Source of the DNA: an uncultured Spirochaetaceae bacterium | GTDB taxonomy: Bacteria; Spirochaetota; Spirochaetia; Sphaerochaetales; Sphaerochaetaceae | Length of the DNA stretch: 64,000 bases | Reading direction: 5' to 3' | Assembly (NCBI GenBank): GCA_944389025.1 | Contig: CALXKU010000001.1 | Coordinates: 101,907-165,906 of the forward strand | In this document: piece by piece, positions 31,908 to 40,125 of the stretch | Position numbering within the stretch: position 1 is the stretch's first letter | Layout: each line of letters starts with the position of its first letter | The notes under the pieces: generated by a model | What the model was told of the DNA's origin: nothing | Database searches by the model: none | What the model saw: only the letters and a program-made list of their open reading frames with translations | Translations under genes and position numbers: made by a program

Positions 31908-33656
31908 ATGAAAAATGAAATAGGGAAAAACACTTTAGGCAAAATAAGAATCCTTGCAGAGTTCATTGAAAGCAAGCACGGCATATCTCTGGCGCGTGCA
32001 ATTTCGATGAATCCAGTTAAAATGGACAGGATTCTTGCAGGTGAGGAGGAAATAAGTTTTGGCGTCGTGAATAAGATTGCCTCATACTTCTTTCTTCCTC
32101 CAGAACTGTTACTCGATGATGAAAGGGAGCTTCCAGATCCTGAGACTCTTGAAATCGATGTGGACCTGCTATCCGTTCAGCGTAATGATATCGAAAACGA
32201 TATCGAGAGGATGAAACAGAAGCATTTCATCTCCAGGAACTGGAAGATGATAGGCTACAGGAAACGTCTGAAGCTCATCCTATCCGTGCTACTCATCTCC
32301 ATTCCTTTTATTGCTTACATATTCTTCTGCATATCAGAGGCCGCATATGAGAGGTTTGATGATATGAGGAAGTATGAGATAGGCAGTGACGGCCTCTGCT
32401 ATGACATCCATGATCCTGTACAGAAGAAATATCATGATGATCTCGTCTCGACTTCGAAGGAGAACAATGCCGATGCATATTACGTGGATGTAAAGGTTGG
32501 AACCGTGCTGGAAAGGATCAAGAACATCTCCAGTGCGACCAGCAGTTATGAGACGAGGATGCAGGTTTATTTCAAGTTCGACAAGGATGAGTTCAGAAAC
32601 ATGTTCCGCCATTACACTTTCAACGTCCTCCTGGATCAGGTTATAGACGATTATTATGTCGAGAACCCCGATGAGAAGAGGCCGGTAGAGGCATTCGATC
32701 ATAAGCAGTGAGTGGAATCACACAGAGCTTATTTTGAGAGCTGGGTTGATCTTCATGATTCCCAGTACTACCCGGGTGAGACACCCTCGAACGTACTTAC
32801 CGACAAGCAGACCATGTTCACGATAGGCAACGGCGAGTTCGTTCCCGATTCTTTCGGTGCTCTCAAGGAGCTCGAGGAGGTCCAGTACTATGATGAGGAT
32901 GGTGCTTTGAGGACCATGTGTTATCAGAAGGTTAAGTTCAATGCTAATTTTGAGAAGGCGTTTGACAGTGTCCGCTATCCTCTCGACTCCGTTCAGTTCA
33001 AGATGTACATCCTTCCAACCATGGACGCGAACTATATAAGGTACGTACCTGATTATGATGTTACGGGGGATGGTACAGGCATAAGCGGATTCTCTCCTTA
33101 TTTCTCCATCACATCAGGCTATCGCCTCATCAACAGTGATAAGGCGGATAATTACACGCTCCGTCTCAATTACTATTATGATGAGAACAACGATCCTGCG
33201 ATTGATTTCAAGCATACGGTAAGAACTCAGCTGGAGATCATAGTAAGGGCGAACAGGGCGGGGCTTTCACTGTTCCTACAGGCTTTCATCAACCTATTCA
33301 GCGTGGTTATCTGGATAATAATCGCATTCTACAGCCAGAGCTATACGGGAGAAGACAGTGTTGGAATGCTCGGTACTGGACTGTTCGGTGTCATATCTTC
33401 AATGCTGGTAGGGCTGTCGATGGTTTCGGATGCGGGAATATTCTCGCTTATCACGATGATCAACATATTCACTCTTGCTGTCATCATGATAATGACATAC
33501 CAGGCCATAGCGGCAAAGAGGGCTCAGGTTAGGAAGGACAAGGTGCTGATCGCATATAACGGTATCAAGCTCAGAATCCTTTTCGTAGTCCTTACAGTTG
33601 CGACAATCGCCATGTTCATACTGCTTCCTTGTATCGCATATATGTGGGGTTATTAA
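31908..33656 (+). pseudogene. XRE-type HTH fused to a receptor/channel-like membrane protein, split by an in-frame TGA
   Basis: Two frames in the same phase, 31908-32711 and 32712-33656, are separated only by TGA at 32709-32711 (CAG TGA GTG). Together they would encode about 582 residues. The N-terminal 70 residues resemble an XRE helix-turn-helix (ISLARAISMNPVKMDRILAG). A membrane helix follows (KLILSVLLISIPFIAYIFF), then a beta-rich external domain with a YPLDSVQFKM motif, then about four C-terminal helices. That order resembles pentameric ligand-gated channels, but I cannot confirm homology. The second part has no signal or ribosome site. A nonsense mutation, stop read-through or sequencing error are all possible. 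Confidence 0.6.
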
Positions 33657-33672
33657 AAGCTGAAATGATAAG

Positions 33673-33715
33673 AACCCTCTGAGTTGGACTAAAATCAACT
33701 TGGAGGGTTTTGTTT
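33673..33715 (+). terminator. Terminator after the split membrane gene
   Basis: Outer arms AACCCTC (33673-33679) and GAGGGTT (33703-33709), inner arms AGTTG and CAACT, followed by TTGTTTTG. Confidence 0.8.
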
Positions 33716-33726
33716 TGTCCGGCCAT

Positions 33727-33834
33727 TCATTCTTTTTTGAAGTATTCGGCCTCGACTTTCTTTCCTGAGCTTATTGTTATCTGCTCTTTTTTACTAAGAT
33801 GATTAAGGGAGTACTGAAAATTGATTTCCACCAT
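33727..33834 (-). CDS. Possible small ORF or gene remnant (35 residues)
   Basis: The minus strand reads from ATG 33834 to TGA 33727 as a lysine/glutamate-rich peptide ending KKVEAEYFKKE. Composition looks protein-like, but the ribosome site is weak (CAGGATT). It may be the 3' remnant of a lost gene. No family recognised. Confidence 0.25.
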   Translation of the reverse strand: MVEINFQYSLNHLSKKEQITISSGKKVEAEYFKKE

Positions 33835-34069
33835 AATCCTGGTTTTGAATATATATTTAAGTATGGTTTTTTCTGTCTTTCGAGAAGCAGACTTTTGAAA
33901 TGCAATCTGAAGTAAAATGATGCCATTATTACAAGGAACTACGTTTTAATCGGATGAAGAACCGCATCTCTAGAAATTATAATATTATGCCTGCCTCTGA
34001 TGTGGAGAGAAAGAAAAACTCAGGCTAATCAAAAGCAGGCTCATATAAGTCAATACGATTCTGGCTTGT
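33835..34069. other. Non-coding interval
   Basis: AT-rich and without a gene. An inverted repeat TATGCCTGC / GCAGGCTCATA at about 33986-34046 could form a long hairpin at the 3' end of the leftward transporter gene. Confidence 0.35.
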
Positions 34070-35020
34070 TTATGATATTGCTTTTTCCTTGTGCTTTCTG
34101 TTCACAATGTATATGCCAAGGCAGACGAGGATGAGAGAAAGCAGTTTGTTAAGCTGTATGGCCTCATCCTTCTCTCCAAGAAAAATCGCAGATAACAGTA
34201 CGCCAAAAAGGGGAGTCATGAAACTAAAAATCGTGACCTTGCTCACATCATTATATTTTAGCAGCGTTCCCCATACAGAGTATGCAACAGCGGAAATGAG
34301 TGCCATGTATAGCATGAGGATGTATGCGGATAAGTGAGGAGTCAGGCTTATCCTTCCACCAAGGATAAGGGAGACGATTATCATCACAAGTCCTCCGAAA
34401 ATGAACTGGTAGCCTGAGAGCATCACGACGTTGAAACGTCTTGAATACTTTTTTACTATGATACCCGATATGGCGAGGCTTACTGTCGAGAGAAGCACAA
34501 GTCCTTCTCCGAGAAATGTGAATGAGAATGCTGTTGCCTCACCCGGAGTGACGTTCATTATTATGATTCCTCCAAGACCAAGAACACAGCCAAGGATTTT
34601 AGCTCCTGTAAGTTTCTCATATTTAAATAAAAGGGATGCCAGGAGTATCGAGAAGAACCCACTTGCTCCGGAAATGATGGTTCCTGTGACTCCGCTTGTG
34701 TGTGCAAGTCCAACATAGAAGCAGAAATACTGTATGATTGTCTGCGCAAGTGCGAGTTTGAATATCGAAGGAATGGATCCTTTTTCAGGCTTTATGAATT
34801 TCTTTGTCGCAACAGACTGGAAAAGTATCACAAGGATTCCTGCAAGGAAGAATCTGATTCCCGCAAAGAGGATTATATCCAGCGTCTCAGAAGAGTCAAT
34901 GCCGAACATCTGGTAACCAATTTTGATTGAAGGTGTCGCGCTTCCCCAGAGAAAACAGCTGAGCATCGCAAGCAGGAATACGGCAGGAAGGCTCGTAATC
35001 CAATTATTTTTCTTTTCCAT
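34070..35020 (-). CDS. EamA-family (DMT superfamily) transporter
   Basis: 316 residues with ten predicted membrane helices in two EamA halves. The first half begins FLLAMLSCFLWGSATPSIKIG, and the second has LLSTVSLAISGIIVKKYSRRFN and YMALISAVAYSVWGTLLKYNDVSKVTIFSFMTPLFGVLLSAIFLGE, the usual end of the family. Likely an exporter of metabolites or amino acids. It stands alone; GGAGGT precedes the start by ten bases. Confidence 0.88.
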   Translation of the reverse strand: MEKKNNWITSLPAVFLLAMLSCFLWGSATPSIKIGYQMFGIDSSETLDIILFAGIRFFLAGILVILFQSVATKKFIKPEKGSIPSIFKLALAQTIIQYFCFYVGLAHTSGVTGTIISGASGFFSILLASLLFKYEKLTGAKILGCVLGLGGIIIMNVTPGEATAFSFTFLGEGLVLLSTVSLAISGIIVKKYSRRFNVVMLSGYQFIFGGLVMIIVSLILGGRISLTPHLSAYILMLYMALISAVAYSVWGTLLKYNDVSKVTIFSFMTPLFGVLLSAIFLGEKDEAIQLNKLLSLILVCLGIYIVNRKHKEKAIS

Positions 35021-35157
35021 TTTTAATCTACCTCCAGAGATGATGGAATCAGGTGCTTTGCACTCTTTCTTCTCTCATCAAGTGGCTACAGTAGCATAGA
35101 AGAAAAGTATGGGCAATATGCCACTCGGCTTTCTCTGTTGTTTCATTTTTAATCGGA

Positions 35158-36309
35158 TTGAGGGAAAAACGCTTTATACTATTTCTTTTTTCGTTTATAT
35201 TTGACGGTATGAACGGATTAGTTAGTCAGATAATTATGATTTGTGTGGGACTGTTGCTCATCTACCTTGCGATCAAGAAGGAGATGGAGCCGACACTGCT
35301 CCTGCCCATGGGCTTTGGCGCCATTCTCGTCAATCTGCCCGGTTCGGTTATAGCCTTGGATAACGGTATTCTCGGTTGGCTTTACAATGTCGGTATCGAA
35401 ACTGCTGAGGTATTCCCTCTGCTCCTTTTCATCGGTATCGGTGCAATGATTGATTTCGGACCTGTGCTCAGCAAGCCATGGCTGATTTTCATCGGAGCTG
35501 CGGGACAGGGTGGTATCTTCATCTCAATGATTGTTGCCGCCGCTCTTGGTTTCCAGCTCAATGATGCCGCATCAATAGGTATCATCGGTGCTGCAGACGG
35601 CCCGACAGCTATTCTTGTTAGCCAGCGTCTCATGAGCCAGTATGTACCTGCAATTCTTGTTGTTGCATACTGTTACATGGCACTTGTACCTATAATCCAG
35701 CCTGTTGTTCTCAAGATCTGTACGACAAAGAAAGAGCGCTGCATCAGAATGCATTACAGTGCTAAATCTGTAAGTAAGTCCACAAGGATTCTTTTCCCGA
35801 TCATTACAACGATCGTATGTGGAACGATTGCTCCGGACAGTGCCGCTCTTGTTGGAATGCTCATGTTCGGTAACCTTCTTAGGGAGTGCGGTGTCCTTGA
35901 CAACCTTTCCCTTGCTGCGCAGAACATGCTCTCTCCACTTATCACACTGCTTCTTGGTCTTGCTATCGCACCGCAGATGCAGGCAAGCTCACTTTTGCAG
36001 CCTGAGACAATCATGATCATGGGATTCGGTCTTGTCGCATTCGCATTCGACACAGCATGTGGAGTATTCTTCGTGAAGATTGCAAACATCTTCCTCAAGA
36101 AGGGGCACAAGATCAATCCGTTAATCGGTGGAGCAGGAATCTCCGCATTCCCGATGTCTTCCCGTGTTGTTCAGAAAGTTGGTATTGAAGCTGATAAGCA
36201 GAACCACCTCTTGCCGTTCGCACTCGGTGCAAACGTTTCAGGACAGATCGGATCTGTTCTCGCTGGCGGCCTCCTGCTTTCTCTCGTAACCCCTTATATC
36301 GTAGGCTAA
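35158..36309 (+). CDS. OadB/GcdB-like sodium-translocating decarboxylase beta subunit
   Basis: Up to 383 residues; a TTG opens the frame, but ATG at 35209 (MNGLVSQIIMICVGLLLIYLAI) is the more family-like start. The conserved text LLLPMGFGAILVNLPGS, GIGAMIDFGP, GAADGPTAILVSQ and GAGISAFPMSSRVVQ marks the beta subunit of oxaloacetate/glutaconyl-CoA decarboxylase pumps, which moves sodium across the membrane. No carboxyltransferase (alpha) or biotin subunit is in the window. Instead it is followed by a tiny membrane protein, a DUF1538 transporter-like protein and a PII-like protein, so it may work in another sodium-linked role. Confidence 0.82.
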   Translation: MREKRFILFLFSFIFDGMNGLVSQIIMICVGLLLIYLAIKKEMEPTLLLPMGFGAILVNLPGSVIALDNGILGWLYNVGIETAEVFPLLLFIGIGAMIDFGPVLSKPWLIFIGAAGQGGIFISMIVAAALGFQLNDAASIGIIGAADGPTAILVSQRLMSQYVPAILVVAYCYMALVPIIQPVVLKICTTKKERCIRMHYSAKSVSKSTRILFPIITTIVCGTIAPDSAALVGMLMFGNLLRECGVLDNLSLAAQNMLSPLITLLLGLAIAPQMQASSLLQPETIMIMGFGLVAFAFDTACGVFFVKIANIFLKKGHKINPLIGGAGISAFPMSSRVVQKVGIEADKQNHLLPFALGANVSGQIGSVLAGGLLLSLVTPYIVG

Positions 36310-36319
36310 GGAGGAGTGG

Positions 36320-36454
36320 ATGGAAAACGTATCATTGATTGAAGTTATCGGAATCGGTCTCAAGAGCTGGGGACTTCTCGCTCTCGGACTTGGTATTCTC
36401 TTCATTGTTCTTCTTATTCTCAATGCTGTCACAGGCGGAAAGAAGGATAAATAA
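36320..36454 (+). CDS. Small single-span membrane protein (44 residues), OadG-like position
   Basis: Starts at ATG 36320 behind GGAGGAGTGG, ten bases after the OadB-like stop. One hydrophobic helix (LLALGLGILFIVLLILNAV) is followed by a short charged tail GGKKDK. The size and place suit a gamma-type anchor subunit of decarboxylase pumps, but the sequence is too short to prove it. Only seven bases separate it from the next gene. Confidence 0.75.
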   Translation: MENVSLIEVIGIGLKSWGLLALGLGILFIVLLILNAVTGGKKDK

Positions 36455-36460
36455 GTAAAC

Positions 36461-37918
36461 ATGGGTTTTCTTAAGCAGTTTAAGGAAACATCCGCATCGG
36501 TCCTGCCGATAGCCGTTCTTGCGGCTGTGGCAGGACTTTTGCTAAATGTGTTCGGCGCTGAAGGGGTAACACTGGTTGAGTTCATCCTCTCCGTTTTCCT
36601 TGTCATTGTAGGACTTACAATCTTCCTTATCGGTGTTGAGGTAGGCCTTACTCCGATAGGAAACCAGATAGGAGCGAAAATCACGCAGAAGAGGAGTGTG
36701 CTTGTTTTGCTCTTAGCTGGATTCCTCCTTGGAACGATAATCACGATTGCTGAGCCTGATGTTCAGGTGCTCGCATCCCAGGTCCATCAGATTAATCCCC
36801 TTATAGATGTAAGAACGCTCACACTTAGCATAAGCATCGGGGTAGGTCTTTTCGTTGCTTTCGCTTTCCTTAGAAGCATACTGAACTTATCGCTGAAGTT
36901 ATCGCTTGCAATCTCTGTGATCCTTCTTTTCACAGTTGCGTCATTGGTAGATGAGTTCTTCGTCTCAGTCGCATTCGACTCGGGCGGAGCGACAACAGGA
37001 CCCATGGCTGTGCCTTTCATAATGGCGATGGGTCTTGGAATCAGTGCAAGTAAGAATGATGACGGTGACTCCTCTTTCGGTTATGCGGGTCTTGCTTCGA
37101 TAGGCCCCGTGCTGTTCGTTCTTATTCTCGGGCTCATATTCAGCGGGGATCTCAATTCCTCCGTCGTTTCTGAGAGTGCGTCAAACAGCAATCTTGAAGT
37201 GCTATTTGATGTATTTAAGGAGGTCGTATCCGCCCTTGCACCCCTTGTGATAATCTGCGCACTGATGCAGGTCTTTTTCCTCAGGATGCCAAGAATGCAG
37301 ACTCTGAGAATCTTTATCGGATTCTTTTATACGTTCATCGGCCTCATAGTTTTTCTTTTCGCGGTGAAGTGTTTCTTCATGCCGACAGCTACTGCGATAG
37401 GGATTGCGCTTGCAAGTACGTCAAAGATCGGTCTCTGTGTTCTTGCCGCGCTGCTTGGTGCATCGGTCGTACTTGCCGAGCCGGCAATCTGGGTTCTTAC
37501 TAGGCAGGTTGAGGAGGTTACGCAGGGACACATTGAGAGGAAAATATTGCTCATAGCACTTTCTCTCGCGGTCTCTCTTGCCGTTCTTCTATCGATGGTG
37601 AGAATACTCTTTTCCCTTTCCTTGTGGACATTCCTCCTTCCTGGATACATCCTGATACTGCTTTTCATGATTAAGACTCCGACGCTCTTTGTCGGTATTG
37701 CCTTTGATAGCGGAGGTGTCGCGACAGGTCCTATGAGCTCCACATTCCTGCTTCCTTTCGCAATAGGGGCAGCCACCGGTGCTGGAGGAGATATCGCTAC
37801 GGCGAGTTTCGGTATGATCGGTCTTATCGCGATGATGCCGATAATCTGCATTGAGGCTCTTGGCCTTATTTATGCCAGGGCGCTCAGGAAGAAGGAGAAG
37901 GAGGGTGATAATGAGTAG
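36461..37918 (+). CDS. DUF1538 double-domain membrane protein
   Basis: 485 residues with about twelve membrane helices in two related halves. Each half has the DUF1538 signature: VAFDSGGATTGPMAVPFIMAMGLG in the first and IAFDSGGVATGPMSSTFLLPFAIG in the second, plus FLIGVEVGLTPIGNQIG. The function is unknown; the repeated, glycine-rich re-entrant pattern suggests a transporter. It overlaps the PII-like gene by eight bases, and this pairing suggests control by the PII-like protein. Confidence 0.85.
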   Translation: MGFLKQFKETSASVLPIAVLAAVAGLLLNVFGAEGVTLVEFILSVFLVIVGLTIFLIGVEVGLTPIGNQIGAKITQKRSVLVLLLAGFLLGTIITIAEPDVQVLASQVHQINPLIDVRTLTLSISIGVGLFVAFAFLRSILNLSLKLSLAISVILLFTVASLVDEFFVSVAFDSGGATTGPMAVPFIMAMGLGISASKNDDGDSSFGYAGLASIGPVLFVLILGLIFSGDLNSSVVSESASNSNLEVLFDVFKEVVSALAPLVIICALMQVFFLRMPRMQTLRIFIGFFYTFIGLIVFLFAVKCFFMPTATAIGIALASTSKIGLCVLAALLGASVVLAEPAIWVLTRQVEEVTQGHIERKILLIALSLAVSLAVLLSMVRILFSLSLWTFLLPGYILILLFMIKTPTLFVGIAFDSGGVATGPMSSTFLLPFAIGAATGAGGDIATASFGMIGLIAMMPIICIEALGLIYARALRKKEKEGDNE

Positions 37919-38504
37919 TTATCTTCTTTTTGCAATAGTTCAGAAAGGGGATGGATCCCGTCTTATGAGCGTGATGAGGGATGCTGGCGCATCAGGGGGC
38001 ACGATATGCTATGCAAAAGGGACCGCAACAAGCAGCATCCTCTCTGTCCTGGGCCTTGGAGAAAGCCGTAAGGAGGTCCTGATGAGCCTCCTTGATGAAA
38101 GCGTGATGGAAAAAGTTCTTTCAAGTGCTATGAATGCCAAGTGTAAGAATGGAGTTGCGATTATAATGGATGCGAACATAAAGGAGAGCTTTGATATGCA
38201 GAATGACTGGGAGATGATAGAAGTAATAGTGGAGAAGGGCTATAGCGAGGATGTGATGGCTGTTGCAAGAAAGGCGGGAGCAAGCGGGGGTACGGTAATC
38301 AACGCCCATGGAACCGCAAGTGAGGAGGATGCGAAGTTCTTTGGCATCTCCATCGTTCCCGAAAAGGAGATTCTTCTTATCGTCGCATCAAGAGATGTCT
38401 CTGAAAAGGTTATGGAAGCAATCAGGAATCTCGAGTGCCTTAAAAAGAAAGGCATGGGAATTCTTTTTACGATCCCTGTCAGGAATTTCGTTCCTCTTGG
38501 TTGA
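37911..38504 (+). CDS. PII-like regulatory protein, two tandem domains
   Basis: 197 residues from ATG 37911. Two similar halves each contain a GASGGT motif (RDAGASGGTICYAKGT and RKAGASGGTVINAHGT) matching the T-loop region of PII-superfamily signal proteins. Duplicated PII-like proteins of this kind accompany DUF1538 genes. It probably binds a nucleotide or small effector and gates the adjacent membrane protein. A uridylylated tyrosine is not evident. Confidence 0.82.
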   Translation: MSSYLLFAIVQKGDGSRLMSVMRDAGASGGTICYAKGTATSSILSVLGLGESRKEVLMSLLDESVMEKVLSSAMNAKCKNGVAIIMDANIKESFDMQNDWEMIEVIVEKGYSEDVMAVARKAGASGGTVINAHGTASEEDAKFFGISIVPEKEILLIVASRDVSEKVMEAIRNLECLKKKGMGILFTIPVRNFVPLG

Positions 38505-38877
38505 TAGCCCCGTCATATAATCCAAGTATTATCTCAATTGCCGCAATGCGTATCGGATCAGCGTCGCATAGGGCTTCTGTTATGTTCTGGAATCTTCTTT
38601 TCAATGCTTTCCTTGTCTCAATTCTCTCACTTCTGTCATCCAGAACCTCGTCGTATCCCTTGCCATACAGAAGTGAGTTTATGTCGATATCCAGCAAACA
38701 GCTGAAGGTTATCACATCAGAAAAAGGTGGAAACTCGCCCTTTCTTCTTGCCGCTACGATCACCTGATAATTCATTCCGTTCTTATAGCAGAAATTCCTA
38801 AGCGAGGTGTAGCCGTACTCGGAAAGCCGTATTTCAAGGCGTCCCCAGAAAGCTTTAACAAGATCATCCTGTTTCAT
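38479..38877 (-). CDS. Small HTH-like protein, XRE type
   Basis: 132 residues. The N-terminal 70 residues resemble a Cro/C1 helix-turn-helix (LRNFCYKNGMNYQVIVAARRKGEFPPFSDVITFSCLLDIDINSLLYG), followed by a charged helix and a hydrophobic helix near the C-terminus. It converges with the PII-like gene and overlaps its end by 26 bases. Targets unknown. Confidence 0.6.
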   Translation of the reverse strand: MKQDDLVKAFWGRLEIRLSEYGYTSLRNFCYKNGMNYQVIVAARRKGEFPPFSDVITFSCLLDIDINSLLYGKGYDEVLDDRSERIETRKALKRRFQNITEALCDADPIRIAAIEIILGLYDGAINQEERNS

Positions 38878-39171
38878 ACATGTCTAATGTAAAAAAGTGT
38901 GGATATGTATAATCCTTGATTGTGGATAAGAGTTTGAAATATAAAATGGCATTCTCGAAAAATGTATTTAAATTATTAAACAGGATATGTTGTTTTACTT
39001 TTTGCGTTGTCTCATACACTCAGCGAGAGATGTTTCCTTGATTCTTGTAGCGAATGTGGAACATCGATGGCTGGACGAAAATTGTAGACCATCTGTTGTC
39101 ATTTTTCAGCCTCAGCTGTAGCATTTTGATGACTATGGTCCTTCTCAATTCTGAATTGAATTGAAGATGGC
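38878..39171. other. Interval with two DnaA-box-like sites
   Basis: TGTGGATAA at 38921-38929 is the exact complement of the DnaA box TTATCCACA, and TGTGGATAT at 38898-38906 differs by one base; both face the same way, 23 bases apart. The rest holds no visible gene. The two sites lie in the promoter area of the HTH gene, so DnaA-linked regulation is possible. Confidence 0.4.
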
Positions 39172-39954
39172 TTACCAGTATTCAGGTCCGTACCCCGGAT
39201 AGAGCTCTGATGATAGATCTGACTGCCAGAACTCAAACGTATCAATATCCATGAGTGTTAGACAGCCGTAGGACCCTGCCATAGTGTCGAGATTCACAAA
39301 GCGGTGCATTTTTGAAATGAAGGGTTTCGTGCTCCCGTATTCGGTGTGACCGGTGAAAAGCCACTTCTTTTCGCTCCAAGGACCGATTTTCTGCAGTTCG
39401 CCAGTCTCTTCGTCGTATCTGCTGCATCTGTAATAATTCCTGTCCCATAGTACGATATCGGCTGTCCGATGAGGAATATGATGGCCATCAGGCAGAGCTT
39501 CTATCAGGCTGCGCTTCTTAGCAGCAAGCAGTGCGATATCCTCATCTGAAAGCAATAAACCTGGGCCTCCGTGCATGATGGCGACGTCGGAAAGCATGAT
39601 GACATAAGGCCAGCCCCTCATCCATTCTGCAATCTCTTTCTTTTCTTCTTCCGATATATTCTTTTGTTTGAATGATGCGATGCTCTTGCTTCCACCTTGA
39701 CTCGTCCATATATCGGGCGCCGCTTTTGAAGAGAGCCAGTTCTGAAGCCATGCATCGTGGTTCCCGATCACTGGGTGAAACGATGGCAGATCTTTAAGGA
39801 ATGAAAGGCATTCATACACTTCCGGATAGCCGTCAGCGATGTCTCCGACAGAGTAGAGGGTATCTTCTTCAGGTATGAAGTGAGAGCGTTCAAGACATTG
39901 CATCAGGGCCTTATAGGATCCATGCAGATCACCGATGACAAGACGTCTTCCCAT
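39172..39954 (-). CDS. PPP-family metallophosphatase
   Basis: 260 residues with the calcineurin-like metal motifs in order: GDLHGS (8-13), GDIADGYPEV and GNHD, then a later His in IMHGG and TGHTEYG. This is the PrpA/ApaH-like group acting on phosphoproteins or dinucleoside polyphosphates. It starts four bases after a 44-residue ORF in the same direction, downstream of the diaminobutyrate genes. Confidence 0.85.
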   Translation of the reverse strand: MGRRLVIGDLHGSYKALMQCLERSHFIPEEDTLYSVGDIADGYPEVYECLSFLKDLPSFHPVIGNHDAWLQNWLSSKAAPDIWTSQGGSKSIASFKQKNISEEEKKEIAEWMRGWPYVIMLSDVAIMHGGPGLLLSDEDIALLAAKKRSLIEALPDGHHIPHRTADIVLWDRNYYRCSRYDEETGELQKIGPWSEKKWLFTGHTEYGSTKPFISKMHRFVNLDTMAGSYGCLTLMDIDTFEFWQSDLSSELYPGYGPEYW

Positions 39955-39958
39955 GAGC

Positions 39959-40093
39959 TTAATTCCTGATACTGTATGCCGTGGAGTTCAAGATTTTGAA
40001 CACATTATTTAGCTTTCCGATTCCTTCATAGCCTGAGATGAAATCTGTTGGAATGGAAGTCAGAATATGCGCCATGTTTATTGTTTTCTGCAT
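39959..40093 (-). CDS. Small protein of unknown function (44 residues)
   Basis: ATG 40093 to TAA 39959, with a good AGGAG site five bases upstream and the phosphatase ATG four bases after the stop. The peptide (MQKTINMAHILTSIPTDF at its start) has no membrane helix or recognisable motif. Good translation signals and tight operon packing argue that it is real. Confidence 0.55.
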   Translation of the reverse strand: MQKTINMAHILTSIPTDFISGYEGIGKLNNVFKILNSTAYSIRN

Positions 40094-40125
40094 ATCACTC
40101 CTAATTACTGTTTTTTCTGTGACGG

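Noticed and set aside
32709..32711. TGA in the receptor-like gene as selenocysteine
   Set aside because: No SECIS-like hairpin is evident directly after the codon and no selenoprotein family is recognised; nonsense mutation or read-through is simpler.
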